NCBI GenBank assembly: GCA_944376785.1
Contig: CALWDV010000038.1
Coordinates: 1-10,273, forward strand
DNA length: 10,273 bases
Direction of reading: 5' to 3'
From: an uncultured Clostridia bacterium
Lineage (GTDB): Bacteria; Bacillota; Clostridia; Christensenellales; UBA1242
Shown here: piece after piece, positions 1 to 5,873 of the stretch
Numbering within the stretch: the first letter of the stretch is position 1
Layout of the letters: each line of letters starts with the position of its first letter
The notes under the pieces: model-generated
What the model was told of the DNA's origin: nothing
Database searches by the model: none
What the model saw: the letters and a program-made list of their open reading frames with translations, nothing else
Made by a program: the position numbers and the translations under genes

Positions 1-2
1 AT

Positions 3-686
3 GTTGAAGGGTTAACTGTTGTTGATGCCGATTTTAAAAACAATCCAGCAAAAGTTTTAAACAACATTGAAAACACATTAGGGTTTCCTTTAATTGTTAA
101 ACCAGCAACGCAGGGCAGTAGTATTGGGATAACTGTGTGCAAAACTCACGAAGAACTTGAACAAGGATTAATTTTAAGTTTTGAGTTGTGTGAAAAAGCA
201 TTAATAGAAAAATATTTAGAAAACATAACCGAAGTTAATGTTGCAATAATAAAAAATAACAACGAACTGCTAGTTTCGGAACTTGAACAACCATTAAAAA
301 GTAAAAACATTTTAAGTTTTGAAAATAAATACCTTAATGAATCAAATGCACTAGATTCAGTTTCCAGAATTATTCCAGCTAATATTAGCGAAAACCAAAA
401 AGAAACAATTTGTGAAATGGCAAAACAAATTTATTCAACTTTAAATTTGCGTGGTGTTGTTAGGTTTGATTTTATTATTTCAAATGATAAAATTTATATT
501 AATGAAGTTAACACAATTCCAGGGTCATTGGCATATTATTTGTTTAAACCATTAAATATTTCATATGAAAAATTGCTTAACATTTTAATTAAAGAAGCTT
601 ATGTTAATTATGATAATTCAAACAAAAAAAATAAAAATTTTGAAACTAATATTTTAAGTAAGGGTGTGGTTAGCATAAAAAAATAA
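3..686 (+). CDS. ddl: D-alanine--D-alanine ligase, 3' part (5' end outside window)
   Basis: This ATP-grasp ligase joins two D-alanines in the cytoplasm to make the dipeptide used for the peptidoglycan stem peptide. The open frame runs in from the window edge at base 3 and gives 227 residues; complete Ddl proteins are about 300-370, so the N-terminal domain is missing. Visible motifs are the ATP-grasp loop FPLIVKPATQGSSIGI (residues 28-43 of the fragment), an EKYLENITEVNVAI strand, and the C-terminal RFDF and NEVNTIPG metal/phosphate motifs. An NKYL segment places Lys-Tyr where E. coli DdlB has Tyr216 of its omega loop, which favours D-Ala over D-lactate as second substrate. The last ~25 residues form a Lys/Asn-rich tail beyond the conserved core. 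An internal GTG at 135 is not the start because homology continues upstream of it. The gene ends at a hairpin shared with the convergent HTH gene. Confidence 0.92.
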   Translation, partial: VEGLTVVDADFKNNPAKVLNNIENTLGFPLIVKPATQGSSIGITVCKTHEELEQGLILSFELCEKALIEKYLENITEVNVAIIKNNNELLVSELEQPLKSKNILSFENKYLNESNALDSVSRIIPANISENQKETICEMAKQIYSTLNLRGVVRFDFIISNDKIYINEVNTIPGSLAYYLFKPLNISYEKLLNILIKEAYVNYDNSNKKNKNFETNILSKGVVSIKK

Positions 687-741
687 TTATTAATAAAATA
701 ATAAAAATGCAATAAAGATAATAAATATGCAACACAAAAAT

Positions 742-775
742 AAAAATGCTTAATAAAATTTTTAAGCATTTTTTT
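742..775. terminator. Bidirectional intrinsic terminator between convergent genes
   Basis: The arms AAAAATGCTTAA (742-753) and TTAAGCATTTTT (762-773) pair perfectly around an 8-base loop. On the + strand a run of T (769-775) follows and would stop ddl transcription. On the - strand the A-rich stretch on the other side reads as T-runs and would stop the HTH gene, whose stop codon (774-776) abuts the arm. Confidence 0.85.
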
Positions 776-1085
776 ATAAATTTAATAGTTTTGTTTGAAC
801 ACTTTGTTTAATTTTTTCGTTAGTTATTGAATATGTTAAGTTAAGTAAAGTAACCTTTTCAGGTGCTGTAAAAAACAAATTGTTTAATTTTACACAATTT
901 TTTAATATTATTCCACCATTTTTTCCTTTTTTTGTGGTTATTGGAATATTATTTGAATCAAGAATTGATAAATATCTATAAACAGTTCTGGTGCTTATTT
1001 CATATTTGTCGGCCAAATATTTGGCAGTAACTTTTTGTTGCCTATTTAGTGTTAATAATATTCCAAATATTATATCTAAATGCAT
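774..1085 (-). CDS. Small HTH (DeoR/HTH_11-type) DNA-binding protein without effector domain
   Basis: This is a 103-residue predicted transcriptional regulator. Residues about 17-62 form a winged helix-turn-helix of the HTH_11/DeoR type: helix TAKYLADKYE, recognition helix STRTVYRYLSILDSNN, then a wing with TTKKGKNGGIIL. In YafY-like regulators this domain is normally followed by a WYL ligand-sensing domain of some 150-200 residues. Here only about 40 residues follow (FFTAPEKVTLLNLTYSI resembles the linker), so the protein is either a stand-alone HTH or the remnant of a longer regulator. The start is ATG at 1085 with AAGGA (1092-1096 on the complement) six bases upstream. The gene has its own promoter (TTGATA-17-TATAAT), overlapped by a LexA-box-like palindrome, and ends in a terminator shared with ddl. 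Targets are unknown. Confidence 0.8.
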   Translation of the reverse strand: MHLDIIFGILLTLNRQQKVTAKYLADKYEISTRTVYRYLSILDSNNIPITTKKGKNGGIILKNCVKLNNLFFTAPEKVTLLNLTYSITNEKIKQSVQTKLLNL

Positions 1086-1130
1086 ATTTATTCCTTATTT
1101 ATTAAAATTTATGTTTAAATTATTTGAAAT

Positions 1131-1159
1131 ATTATAACACACAAATTTAATAATATCAA
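1131..1159 (-). promoter_or_regulatory. Sigma-70-type promoter of the HTH gene
   Basis: Read on the - strand there is a -35 TTGATA (1154-1159; 5 of 6 consensus bases), a 17-base spacer and a perfect -10 TATAAT (1131-1136) preceded by TGT, an extended -10. The predicted transcript starts near 1124, leaving a leader of about 39 bases before the ATG at 1085. It is the best promoter match in the window. Confidence 0.75.
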
Positions 1160-1172
1160 ACATATGTTCGAT
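1155..1172. promoter_or_regulatory. LexA/SOS-box-like palindrome overlapping the -35
   Basis: This is an 18-base inverted repeat with a single mismatched pair (1158/1169), centred on AACATATGTT. On the - strand it contains CGAACATATGTTTG. The Gram-positive LexA (DinR) box is CGAACRNRYGTTYC, so 13 of 14 positions agree; against GAAC-N4-GTTC one half-site base differs. It covers the -35 hexamer of the HTH gene, where a bound repressor would block transcription. Binding by LexA is inferred from sequence only; another palindrome-binding regulator, including autoregulation by the HTH protein, is possible. Confidence 0.5.
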
Positions 1173-1204
1173 AAAAAATAAAGTTATTTAAAACTTTATT
1201 TTTT
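1173..1204 (-). terminator. Intrinsic terminator of the Asn-rich protein gene
   Basis: AATAAAGTT (1177-1185) pairs with AACTTTATT (1192-1200) around a 6-base loop, and flanking A and T runs extend the stem to 13 pairs. On the - strand a T-run follows the hairpin just after the stop codon at 1208. The + strand also shows a long T-run, so it may work both ways, although no + gene needs it here. Confidence 0.8.
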
Positions 1205-1207
1205 TTA

Positions 1208-2482
1208 TTATATTTTAACTTCAAACATAAAAACATCTTGGTTTCCAAAACTAGAAGTTATTAATGAGTTTGCATTTTCAAAATTACCAATAACAACAAA
1301 GTTTAGGTTGTAATTAACTTCCATTGCAACAATTTCAAATTTGTTTGAAACGATTATTGTTGAATTATTTTTTAATTCGCCTAAGTAGTTATATGAAGAA
1401 ATTGTTATTGTGTTATTTGAATTTTTTGTTAAAAAAATTAAATTATTATTTATTGATTGCTGAGAAAAACTTTCAACATTATTTTGAATTTTGGTTAAAT
1501 TTAATAAATCTCCATGATTGCAAAAGGTTAGAATATTTAAAAAATTGTTATTAACAAAAGTTAAATAATTAACATTGTTAAATTGTTGCAAAACAAAATT
1601 GCTTCCATTTTGAACTTGCAATGTGTTTTCTAATTCAAAATTATGATTATATATTTGCACTTTAAAATTGTTATTTTCTTTAATAAGTAATATAAAGTTG
1701 TTTTCCGTTATGTTAAAAGTTTCAAGTTGACAATTAAAAATTATAAGCTTTGTTTCAATGTTTGTTTTATTTAATATGGAAACAAAAATGTTGTTTTGAG
1801 TGTTATAAATTAGCAAGGTTCCGTTTGCATAGTCGCAACCAAGTTTAATGTTGACAATGTTTTCATTTATTGTTTGGCTTGTTTTACTTTTTGTGAAATA
1901 AAATGTTGTTTCGTTATTGTTTGTTAAAACAATAATTGGCTCACTAGAAATAATTAAATCAAGGGGAGTTAAGTTAATTGAATAAATGTTGTTAAAAGAA
2001 TTGGTGCTCATATTAAATTCAATTAAATTGCAACCATTTGAATTTACTAATATGTATATTGAATTATTAAAAATTTTTGCAGTTATTATTGAAATGCTGG
2101 AATTAAAACTTTGAGTTTTAACGTTAATAACATTACCATTTTTATCTGTTACTAAAACAAAAATTGAATTTGAGTTTGATTTTTGAAAATAATTGTCGGT
2201 GCTTAAAGTTTCACCAATTAAATAATAATTTCCTAAATTATAAACAAATTTAACTTCATCAAAATTTGTTCCACCATAATTGTTTTCAAATGACACGCTG
2301 TTTATTAAGCTGTTTCTTGATGGAACATATTCAAAAGGTTTGCTTTCAGCAATGTTTTGTTGATTATTATTGTTTGAAGCATTTAAGTTATTGTTTTTTG
2401 TTATTTGTGAAAAAGCAAAAATTAAACCTGATAAAACTAAAATTAAAATTGCAAAAGATATGTGATTTTTATAATTTTTCAT
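1208..2482 (-). CDS. Asn-rich membrane-anchored protein, predicted beta-propeller; function unknown
   Basis: I do not recognise this 424-residue protein. Residues 8-24 are a hydrophobic segment after a short basic N-terminus, so it is probably exported and anchored by this signal anchor; there is no lipobox cysteine. A low-complexity Asn linker follows (about 29-45). The rest is about eight units of 40-50 residues, each with short hydrophobic strands separated by Asn-rich turns, such as YYLIGETLSTDNYF, SIYILVNSNG, NFILLIKENNN, YLTFVNNN, LIFLTKNSNN and NFVVIGNFEN. The first unit (YGGTNFDEVKFV, then FVLVTDKNGN) resembles the bacterial GG..D....G repeat of extracellular beta-propellers, and the last strand, DVFMFEVKI, could close the ring. 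I chose the ATG at 2482 because GAGGTG lies four bases upstream; the in-frame ATG at 2494 sits on that Shine-Dalgarno. It has its own promoter and terminator. The fold is an inference; ligand or partner is unknown. Confidence 0.75.
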   Translation of the reverse strand: MKNYKNHISFAILILVLSGLIFAFSQITKNNNLNASNNNNQQNIAESKPFEYVPSRNSLINSVSFENNYGGTNFDEVKFVYNLGNYYLIGETLSTDNYFQKSNSNSIFVLVTDKNGNVINVKTQSFNSSISIITAKIFNNSIYILVNSNGCNLIEFNMSTNSFNNIYSINLTPLDLIISSEPIIVLTNNNETTFYFTKSKTSQTINENIVNIKLGCDYANGTLLIYNTQNNIFVSILNKTNIETKLIIFNCQLETFNITENNFILLIKENNNFKVQIYNHNFELENTLQVQNGSNFVLQQFNNVNYLTFVNNNFLNILTFCNHGDLLNLTKIQNNVESFSQQSINNNLIFLTKNSNNTITISSYNYLGELKNNSTIIVSNKFEIVAMEVNYNLNFVVIGNFENANSLITSSFGNQDVFMFEVKI

Positions 2483-2486
2483 ACAA

Positions 2487-2492
2487 CACCTC
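2487..2492 (-). promoter_or_regulatory. Shine-Dalgarno GAGGTG that fixes the start at 2482
   Basis: On the - strand GAGGTG lies four bases before the ATG at 2482. The alternative in-frame ATG at 2494 overlaps its first base and has only an A/T-rich stretch upstream, so conventional initiation favours 2482. Confidence 0.7.
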
Positions 2493-2507
2493 ATTTAATT
2501 TTTTAGC

Positions 2508-2537
2508 ATTATATCAAATTAAAATATGTTTGGTTAA
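2508..2537 (-). promoter_or_regulatory. Promoter of the Asn-rich protein gene
   Basis: On the - strand: -35 TTAACC (2532-2537; 4 of 6), an 18-base spacer, and a perfect TATAAT (2508-2513) preceded by TGA, an extended -10. The predicted start near 2501 leaves a leader of under 20 bases before the ATG at 2482. Confidence 0.65.
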
Positions 2538-2566
2538 AGTTAGCAAAAGTTCCTAAAAACATTAAT

Positions 2567-2596
2567 AAAAATAAAAAATGCACTATAAAGTGCATT
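2567..2596 (-). terminator. Intrinsic terminator of murG
   Basis: AATGCACT (2577-2584) and AGTGCATT (2589-2596) form a perfect 8-pair stem with a 4-base loop. On the - strand it is followed by two runs of T. It lies 16 bases past the murG stop codon and separates murG from the promoter of the next gene. The other side has no T-run, so it looks one-directional. Confidence 0.85.
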
Positions 2597-2612
2597 AACT
2601 TATTATATTTCT

Positions 2613-3674
2613 TTATTTTTTAACATTTTCTAAAATAACTTTTAAAACATTGTCTGTTCCATTTTTTCCTTTGAATTTTGATTGATTTTGCTTAATTTTG
2701 TTGCTATTTAATTGTAATTTATCAATTTCTTTAAGTAATGTTTTTTCAGTTAAATTTTCTTGCTCTAAAACATTAGCAAATCCATTTTCTTCAAAATATT
2801 TTGCATTTAAAACTTGGTCACCACGTGAATTTCCTTTTGGAAGTGGAATTAAAAGCATTGGTTTGTTTAACACTAAAAATTCATTTATTGCATTACTTCC
2901 AGCGCGACTCACAACTAAATCGGCAAGAGCAAAAAAGTTTTCAATGTTTGAACAAAATTCAATTTGATAATAATTTTTAAAATTAATATTTTTGTTTAAG
3001 TTGCCTTTTCCAACAACGTGAATAACGTTATATTTTTTAACTAGGTCTTTGGCAATATTAAACACACAATCATTAATTGCTTTTGCACCCAAACTTCCAC
3101 CAATAACTAAAATGGTTGGGTTATTGTTAATAAATTTACATTCTTGTTTTGCTTTTTCTTTGTTGCCTAAAAACAAACTATCTCTAACAGGGCTTAAAGT
3201 AAACACTCCTTTGCCTTTTAATGTTTCGGCAGTGTGTTTAAAACTGCAACACATTTTTGTGCAGTTTTTTAAAATCAATTTGTTTGCTAAACCTAAATTA
3301 AAATCACTTTCGTGTGCAACAACTGGAATTTTTAATTTTTTACCTGCAAACGTAACTGGAACAGAAACATATCCACCTTTTGAAAAAATAATGTCGGGCT
3401 TAATTTGTTTTAAAATTTTTTTTGATTGATAATATCCTTTTAACAGTTTAAAGGGTATTAGTAAATTTTTTAAGTTAAAACTTCTAATAAATTTTACTGT
3501 TGTTATTGGATAGTATTTAACAAAAGGGTATTCTTTAATAATATCTTTTTCAATACCATTAACACTTCCAATGTAATATATTTTTTTAAAATGCTTTTGT
3601 AAATGTTTTAGTAGTGCAACATTAGGCATAACATGTCCGGCAGTTCCACCACCACATAAAACTATTGAATTCAT
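2613..3674 (-). CDS. murG: UDP-GlcNAc:undecaprenyl-PP-MurNAc-pentapeptide GlcNAc transferase MurG
   Basis: MurG adds GlcNAc to lipid I at the inner face of the membrane to make lipid II, the last cytoplasmic step of peptidoglycan synthesis. The protein has 353 residues, normal for the family (about 350-365), and is complete. It shows the two GT-B domains. The N-terminal domain has the glycine-rich loop GGGTAGH (8-14), SKGGYVSVP (98-106) and HESD (121-124). The C-terminal domain has GGSLGA (192-197), SRAGSNAINE (256-265) and the donor-binding SRGDQVLNA (283-291). HESD and SRGDQ are the Bacillus/Staphylococcus-type versions rather than the proteobacterial ones. The start is ATG at 3674, with AAGGAG closely upstream. 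The gene stands alone here, divergent from the topoisomerase operon, not inside a mur/fts division cluster, and has its own terminator. I could not assign its promoter. Confidence 0.95.
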   Translation of the reverse strand: MNSIVLCGGGTAGHVMPNVALLKHLQKHFKKIYYIGSVNGIEKDIIKEYPFVKYYPITTVKFIRSFNLKNLLIPFKLLKGYYQSKKILKQIKPDIIFSKGGYVSVPVTFAGKKLKIPVVAHESDFNLGLANKLILKNCTKMCCSFKHTAETLKGKGVFTLSPVRDSLFLGNKEKAKQECKFINNNPTILVIGGSLGAKAINDCVFNIAKDLVKKYNVIHVVGKGNLNKNINFKNYYQIEFCSNIENFFALADLVVSRAGSNAINEFLVLNKPMLLIPLPKGNSRGDQVLNAKYFEENGFANVLEQENLTEKTLLKEIDKLQLNSNKIKQNQSKFKGKNGTDNVLKVILENVKK

Positions 3675-3748
3675 TTTTTCTCCTTACAATAATTCTTTTT
3701 AATTAATATATGAATTTTAACAATAAATTATTTTATTTTATAAAAAAT

Positions 3749-3781
3749 AATAAATATAAACATTTATGAATATTTATTCAT
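3749..3781. repeat. AT-rich inverted repeats between divergent murG and the topoisomerase operon
   Basis: AATAAATAT (3749-3757) is matched by ATATTTATT (3770-3778), and the right arm is part of a second short palindrome, ATGAATA-TT-TATTCAT (3766-3781). They sit in the middle of the 222-base divergent intergenic region and could be an operator, but in DNA this AT-rich such repeats also arise by chance. Apart from these and the extended -10 at 3856 I see nothing else in the gap. Confidence 0.3.
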
Positions 3782-3855
3782 TTTGTATTAATTATTAAAA
3801 AATGGCTTTAATAGTAAATTAAATAAAAAAACAATTTTTATTTTTTTGTTTGGTG

Positions 3856-3864
3856 TGGTATACT
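3856..3864 (+). promoter_or_regulatory. Extended -10 promoter element of the topoisomerase operon
   Basis: TGG followed by TATACT (3859-3864) matches an extended -10 (TGn-TATAAT, 5 of 6). No good -35 hexamer lies 16-18 bases upstream, where the DNA is a T/A tract, which is usual for extended -10 promoters. The predicted start is near 3871, about 26 bases before the TTG start codon. Confidence 0.55.
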
Positions 3865-3882
3865 ATTATGGATTAAGTTTAT

Positions 3883-3887
3883 GGAGG
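3883..3887 (+). promoter_or_regulatory. Shine-Dalgarno GGAGG supporting the TTG start
   Basis: GGAGG ends nine bases before TTG at 3897. Because TAG (3894-3896) is in frame immediately before that TTG, no longer protein is possible, and the next in-frame ATG (3969) would remove conserved N-terminal residues. An out-of-frame ATG at 3881 overlaps this site and opens a 7-codon ORF (MEAKLVE, stop 3902-3904) that overlaps the start of the gene. Confidence 0.75.
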
Positions 3888-3896
3888 CTAAGTTAG

Positions 3897-5873
3897 TTGA
3901 GTAGTGCTTATAATAGTAAAGATATAATTGTGTTAGATGGCTTAGATGCTGTTAGATTAAGACCTGGAATGTATATTGGAACCACAGGTGTTAAAGGTAT
4001 GCACCATTTGCTTTGGGAAATTGTTGATAATGGTGTTGACGAATTGTCAAACGGTTTTGGAAATGCTTTAACAGTTACAATGCATAAAGATAATTCCATA
4101 ACAGTGTTAGATAATGGTCGTGGAATTCCAGTTGATAAGCATCCAAAATTAAAAGTTAGTGGTGTTGAAGTTGTTTTCACTCAACTTCATGCTGGTGGTA
4201 AATTTAACAATTCTAACTACGCATATTCTGGTGGTTTGCATGGTGTTGGTGCAAGTGTAACAAATGCACTTAGTGAATGGTTAAAAGTTACTGTTTATAA
4301 AGATGGCTTTAAATATTTTATGGAATTTAGTGCTGTTGAAAAAGGTAAGAAAGTTGTTGGTGGTGTTCCAAAAGCTCCATTAAAACAACTTGGAAAAACA
4401 AAACTTTCAGGAACAGAAGTAACATTTTTGCCAGACAAAAAAATATTTGGTGATGCAATTTTTGACTTTGATACAATTAATAAGCGTTTAAAAGAACTTG
4501 CATTTTTAAATGGTGGTGTTCAATTTACTTTAATTGATGAAAATGTTAAAAGTGAAGAAAGTCCTAATGGATATAAAACCAAAACATACTTATATAAAAA
4601 TGGTTTAAAAGATTTTATTAAATATTTAAATGATGGAACAAACCCTGTTTATAAAGAACCAATTTATGTTGAAGGAAAATCTCAACTAATTTCAATGGGT
4701 TGTGCTATTCAACACGTTGATAACTATAACGAAAACTTTTTTAGTTTTGTTAACAACATTCCAACAACAGAAGGTGGAACTCACGAAACAGGTTTGAAAA
4801 GTGCATTAACACGTGCTTTTAACGATATTGCCAGAGAAATGGGATTGTTAAAAGAAAAAGAACAAAACCTTATGGGTGAAGATTTTAGGGAAGGTATTAC
4901 TTGTGTTATTGCATTAAAATTAAAAAATGTTCAGTTTGAAGGGCAAACTAAAACAAAACTTGGAAACCCAGAGGTTAAGCCAGAAGTTGAAAGTTTGGTT
5001 TATGATGGTTTAATTGAATATTCAAAACAAAAAGGAAGCAAACCTGTTTTAACTGAAATAATTAATAAAGCCAAAGGTGCTGCAAAAGTTAGATTAGCTG
5101 CAAAACATGCAAAAGAAACTGCAAGAAAGGCAAACAGCGCCGACACATATAGTTTGGTTGGAAAATTGAGCAGTTGCACGGGAAAAAATTCATTAATTAA
5201 TGAATTGTTTATTGTTGAAGGTGATTCTGCTGGTGGAAGTGCAAAACAAGCAAGAGACAGATTGTATCAGGCAATTTTACCACTTAAAGGTAAACCTTTA
5301 AATGTTGAAAAGAAAAGATTAAATCAAGTGTTAGATAATGAAGAAATTAGAACCATAATTAGTGCATTAGGTGCTGGTGTTGGAAACGACTTTAAAATTG
5401 AAAATTTGAAATACAACAAAGTTATTATTTTAGCAGATGCCGACCAAGATGGTGCACACATTAGAGCAATTTTGTTAACTTTCTTTTATAGATATATGCG
5501 TGACTTAATAACAGAAGGGCATGTTTATGTTGGAGTTGCTCCACTTTACAGAGTTTATAAAAAGAATTTTAGTGAATATGTTTATGATGACGACAAATTG
5601 CAATCTGTTATTAAAAAGTGTGGTGCTGGATATCAAATTCAACGTTATAAAGGTTTAGGTGAAATGACAGCCGAACAGTTGTGGAACACAACTATGGATC
5701 CTAATAAAAGAGTTTTGGTGCAAGTTTCACTAGATGATATTGCCGAAGCTGAAAGAATGATAACAACATTTATGGGCGATAACATTGAAGCACGAAAAGA
5801 ATATATTAGCGAAAATGCAAACTTTAACAAAGAATCAAACTTTGAACACATTGGAGAAGTAAATGGCAAATAA
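3897..5873 (+). CDS. gyrB/parE: Type IIA DNA topoisomerase subunit B (GyrB/ParE, ATPase subunit)
   Basis: This is the ATPase and metal-binding (TOPRIM) half of an A2B2 type II topoisomerase that changes DNA supercoiling or unlinks chromosomes. The 658 residues are the usual length. The GHKL ATPase domain has E41 and N45 in EIVDNGVDE, DNGRGIP (72-78) and GLHGVG (113-118). The transducer has the ATP-contacting QTKTK (350-354). The TOPRIM domain has EGDSAGG (441-447), PLKGK with the Lys equivalent to E. coli K447 (464) and DADQD (514-518), followed by QRYKGLGEM (582-590). All key residues are present. Signatures are mixed: GGTHETG is ParE-like, while FEGQTKTKLGN and LNVEKKRL are GyrB-like. As I recall, LSSCTGKN and ILADADQDGAHIRAILL resemble the second B/A pair found in many Clostridia. 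Gyrase versus topo IV therefore cannot be decided from B alone. It is translationally coupled to the A subunit. Confidence 0.93.
   Translation: MSSAYNSKDIIVLDGLDAVRLRPGMYIGTTGVKGMHHLLWEIVDNGVDELSNGFGNALTVTMHKDNSITVLDNGRGIPVDKHPKLKVSGVEVVFTQLHAGGKFNNSNYAYSGGLHGVGASVTNALSEWLKVTVYKDGFKYFMEFSAVEKGKKVVGGVPKAPLKQLGKTKLSGTEVTFLPDKKIFGDAIFDFDTINKRLKELAFLNGGVQFTLIDENVKSEESPNGYKTKTYLYKNGLKDFIKYLNDGTNPVYKEPIYVEGKSQLISMGCAIQHVDNYNENFFSFVNNIPTTEGGTHETGLKSALTRAFNDIAREMGLLKEKEQNLMGEDFREGITCVIALKLKNVQFEGQTKTKLGNPEVKPEVESLVYDGLIEYSKQKGSKPVLTEIINKAKGAAKVRLAAKHAKETARKANSADTYSLVGKLSSCTGKNSLINELFIVEGDSAGGSAKQARDRLYQAILPLKGKPLNVEKKRLNQVLDNEEIRTIISALGAGVGNDFKIENLKYNKVIILADADQDGAHIRAILLTFFYRYMRDLITEGHVYVGVAPLYRVYKKNFSEYVYDDDKLQSVIKKCGAGYQIQRYKGLGEMTAEQLWNTTMDPNKRVLVQVSLDDIAEAERMITTFMGDNIEARKEYISENANFNKESNFEHIGEVNGK

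Noticed and set aside
135..686. GTG at 135 as a start for the first gene
   Set aside because: The ATP-grasp loop lies upstream of it in the same open frame, so the gene enters from outside the window.
811..1176. Toxin-antitoxin or mobile-element remnant around the small HTH gene
   Set aside because: There is no partner ORF, no terminal repeats and no target-site duplication; the flanks are ordinary terminators and a promoter.
1324..1554. 76-codon + strand open frame inside the Asn-rich gene
   Set aside because: It is antisense to a longer gene with its own promoter, Shine-Dalgarno and terminator; the translation has no recognisable motif and no ribosome-binding site. The same reasoning applies to + frames at 2266-2556, 2698-2967 and 3049-3429.
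3908..4180. - strand open frame inside the topoisomerase B gene
   Set aside because: It is a shadow of a highly conserved coding region; the same holds for - frames at 5645-5869, 6329-6526 and 6609-6914.
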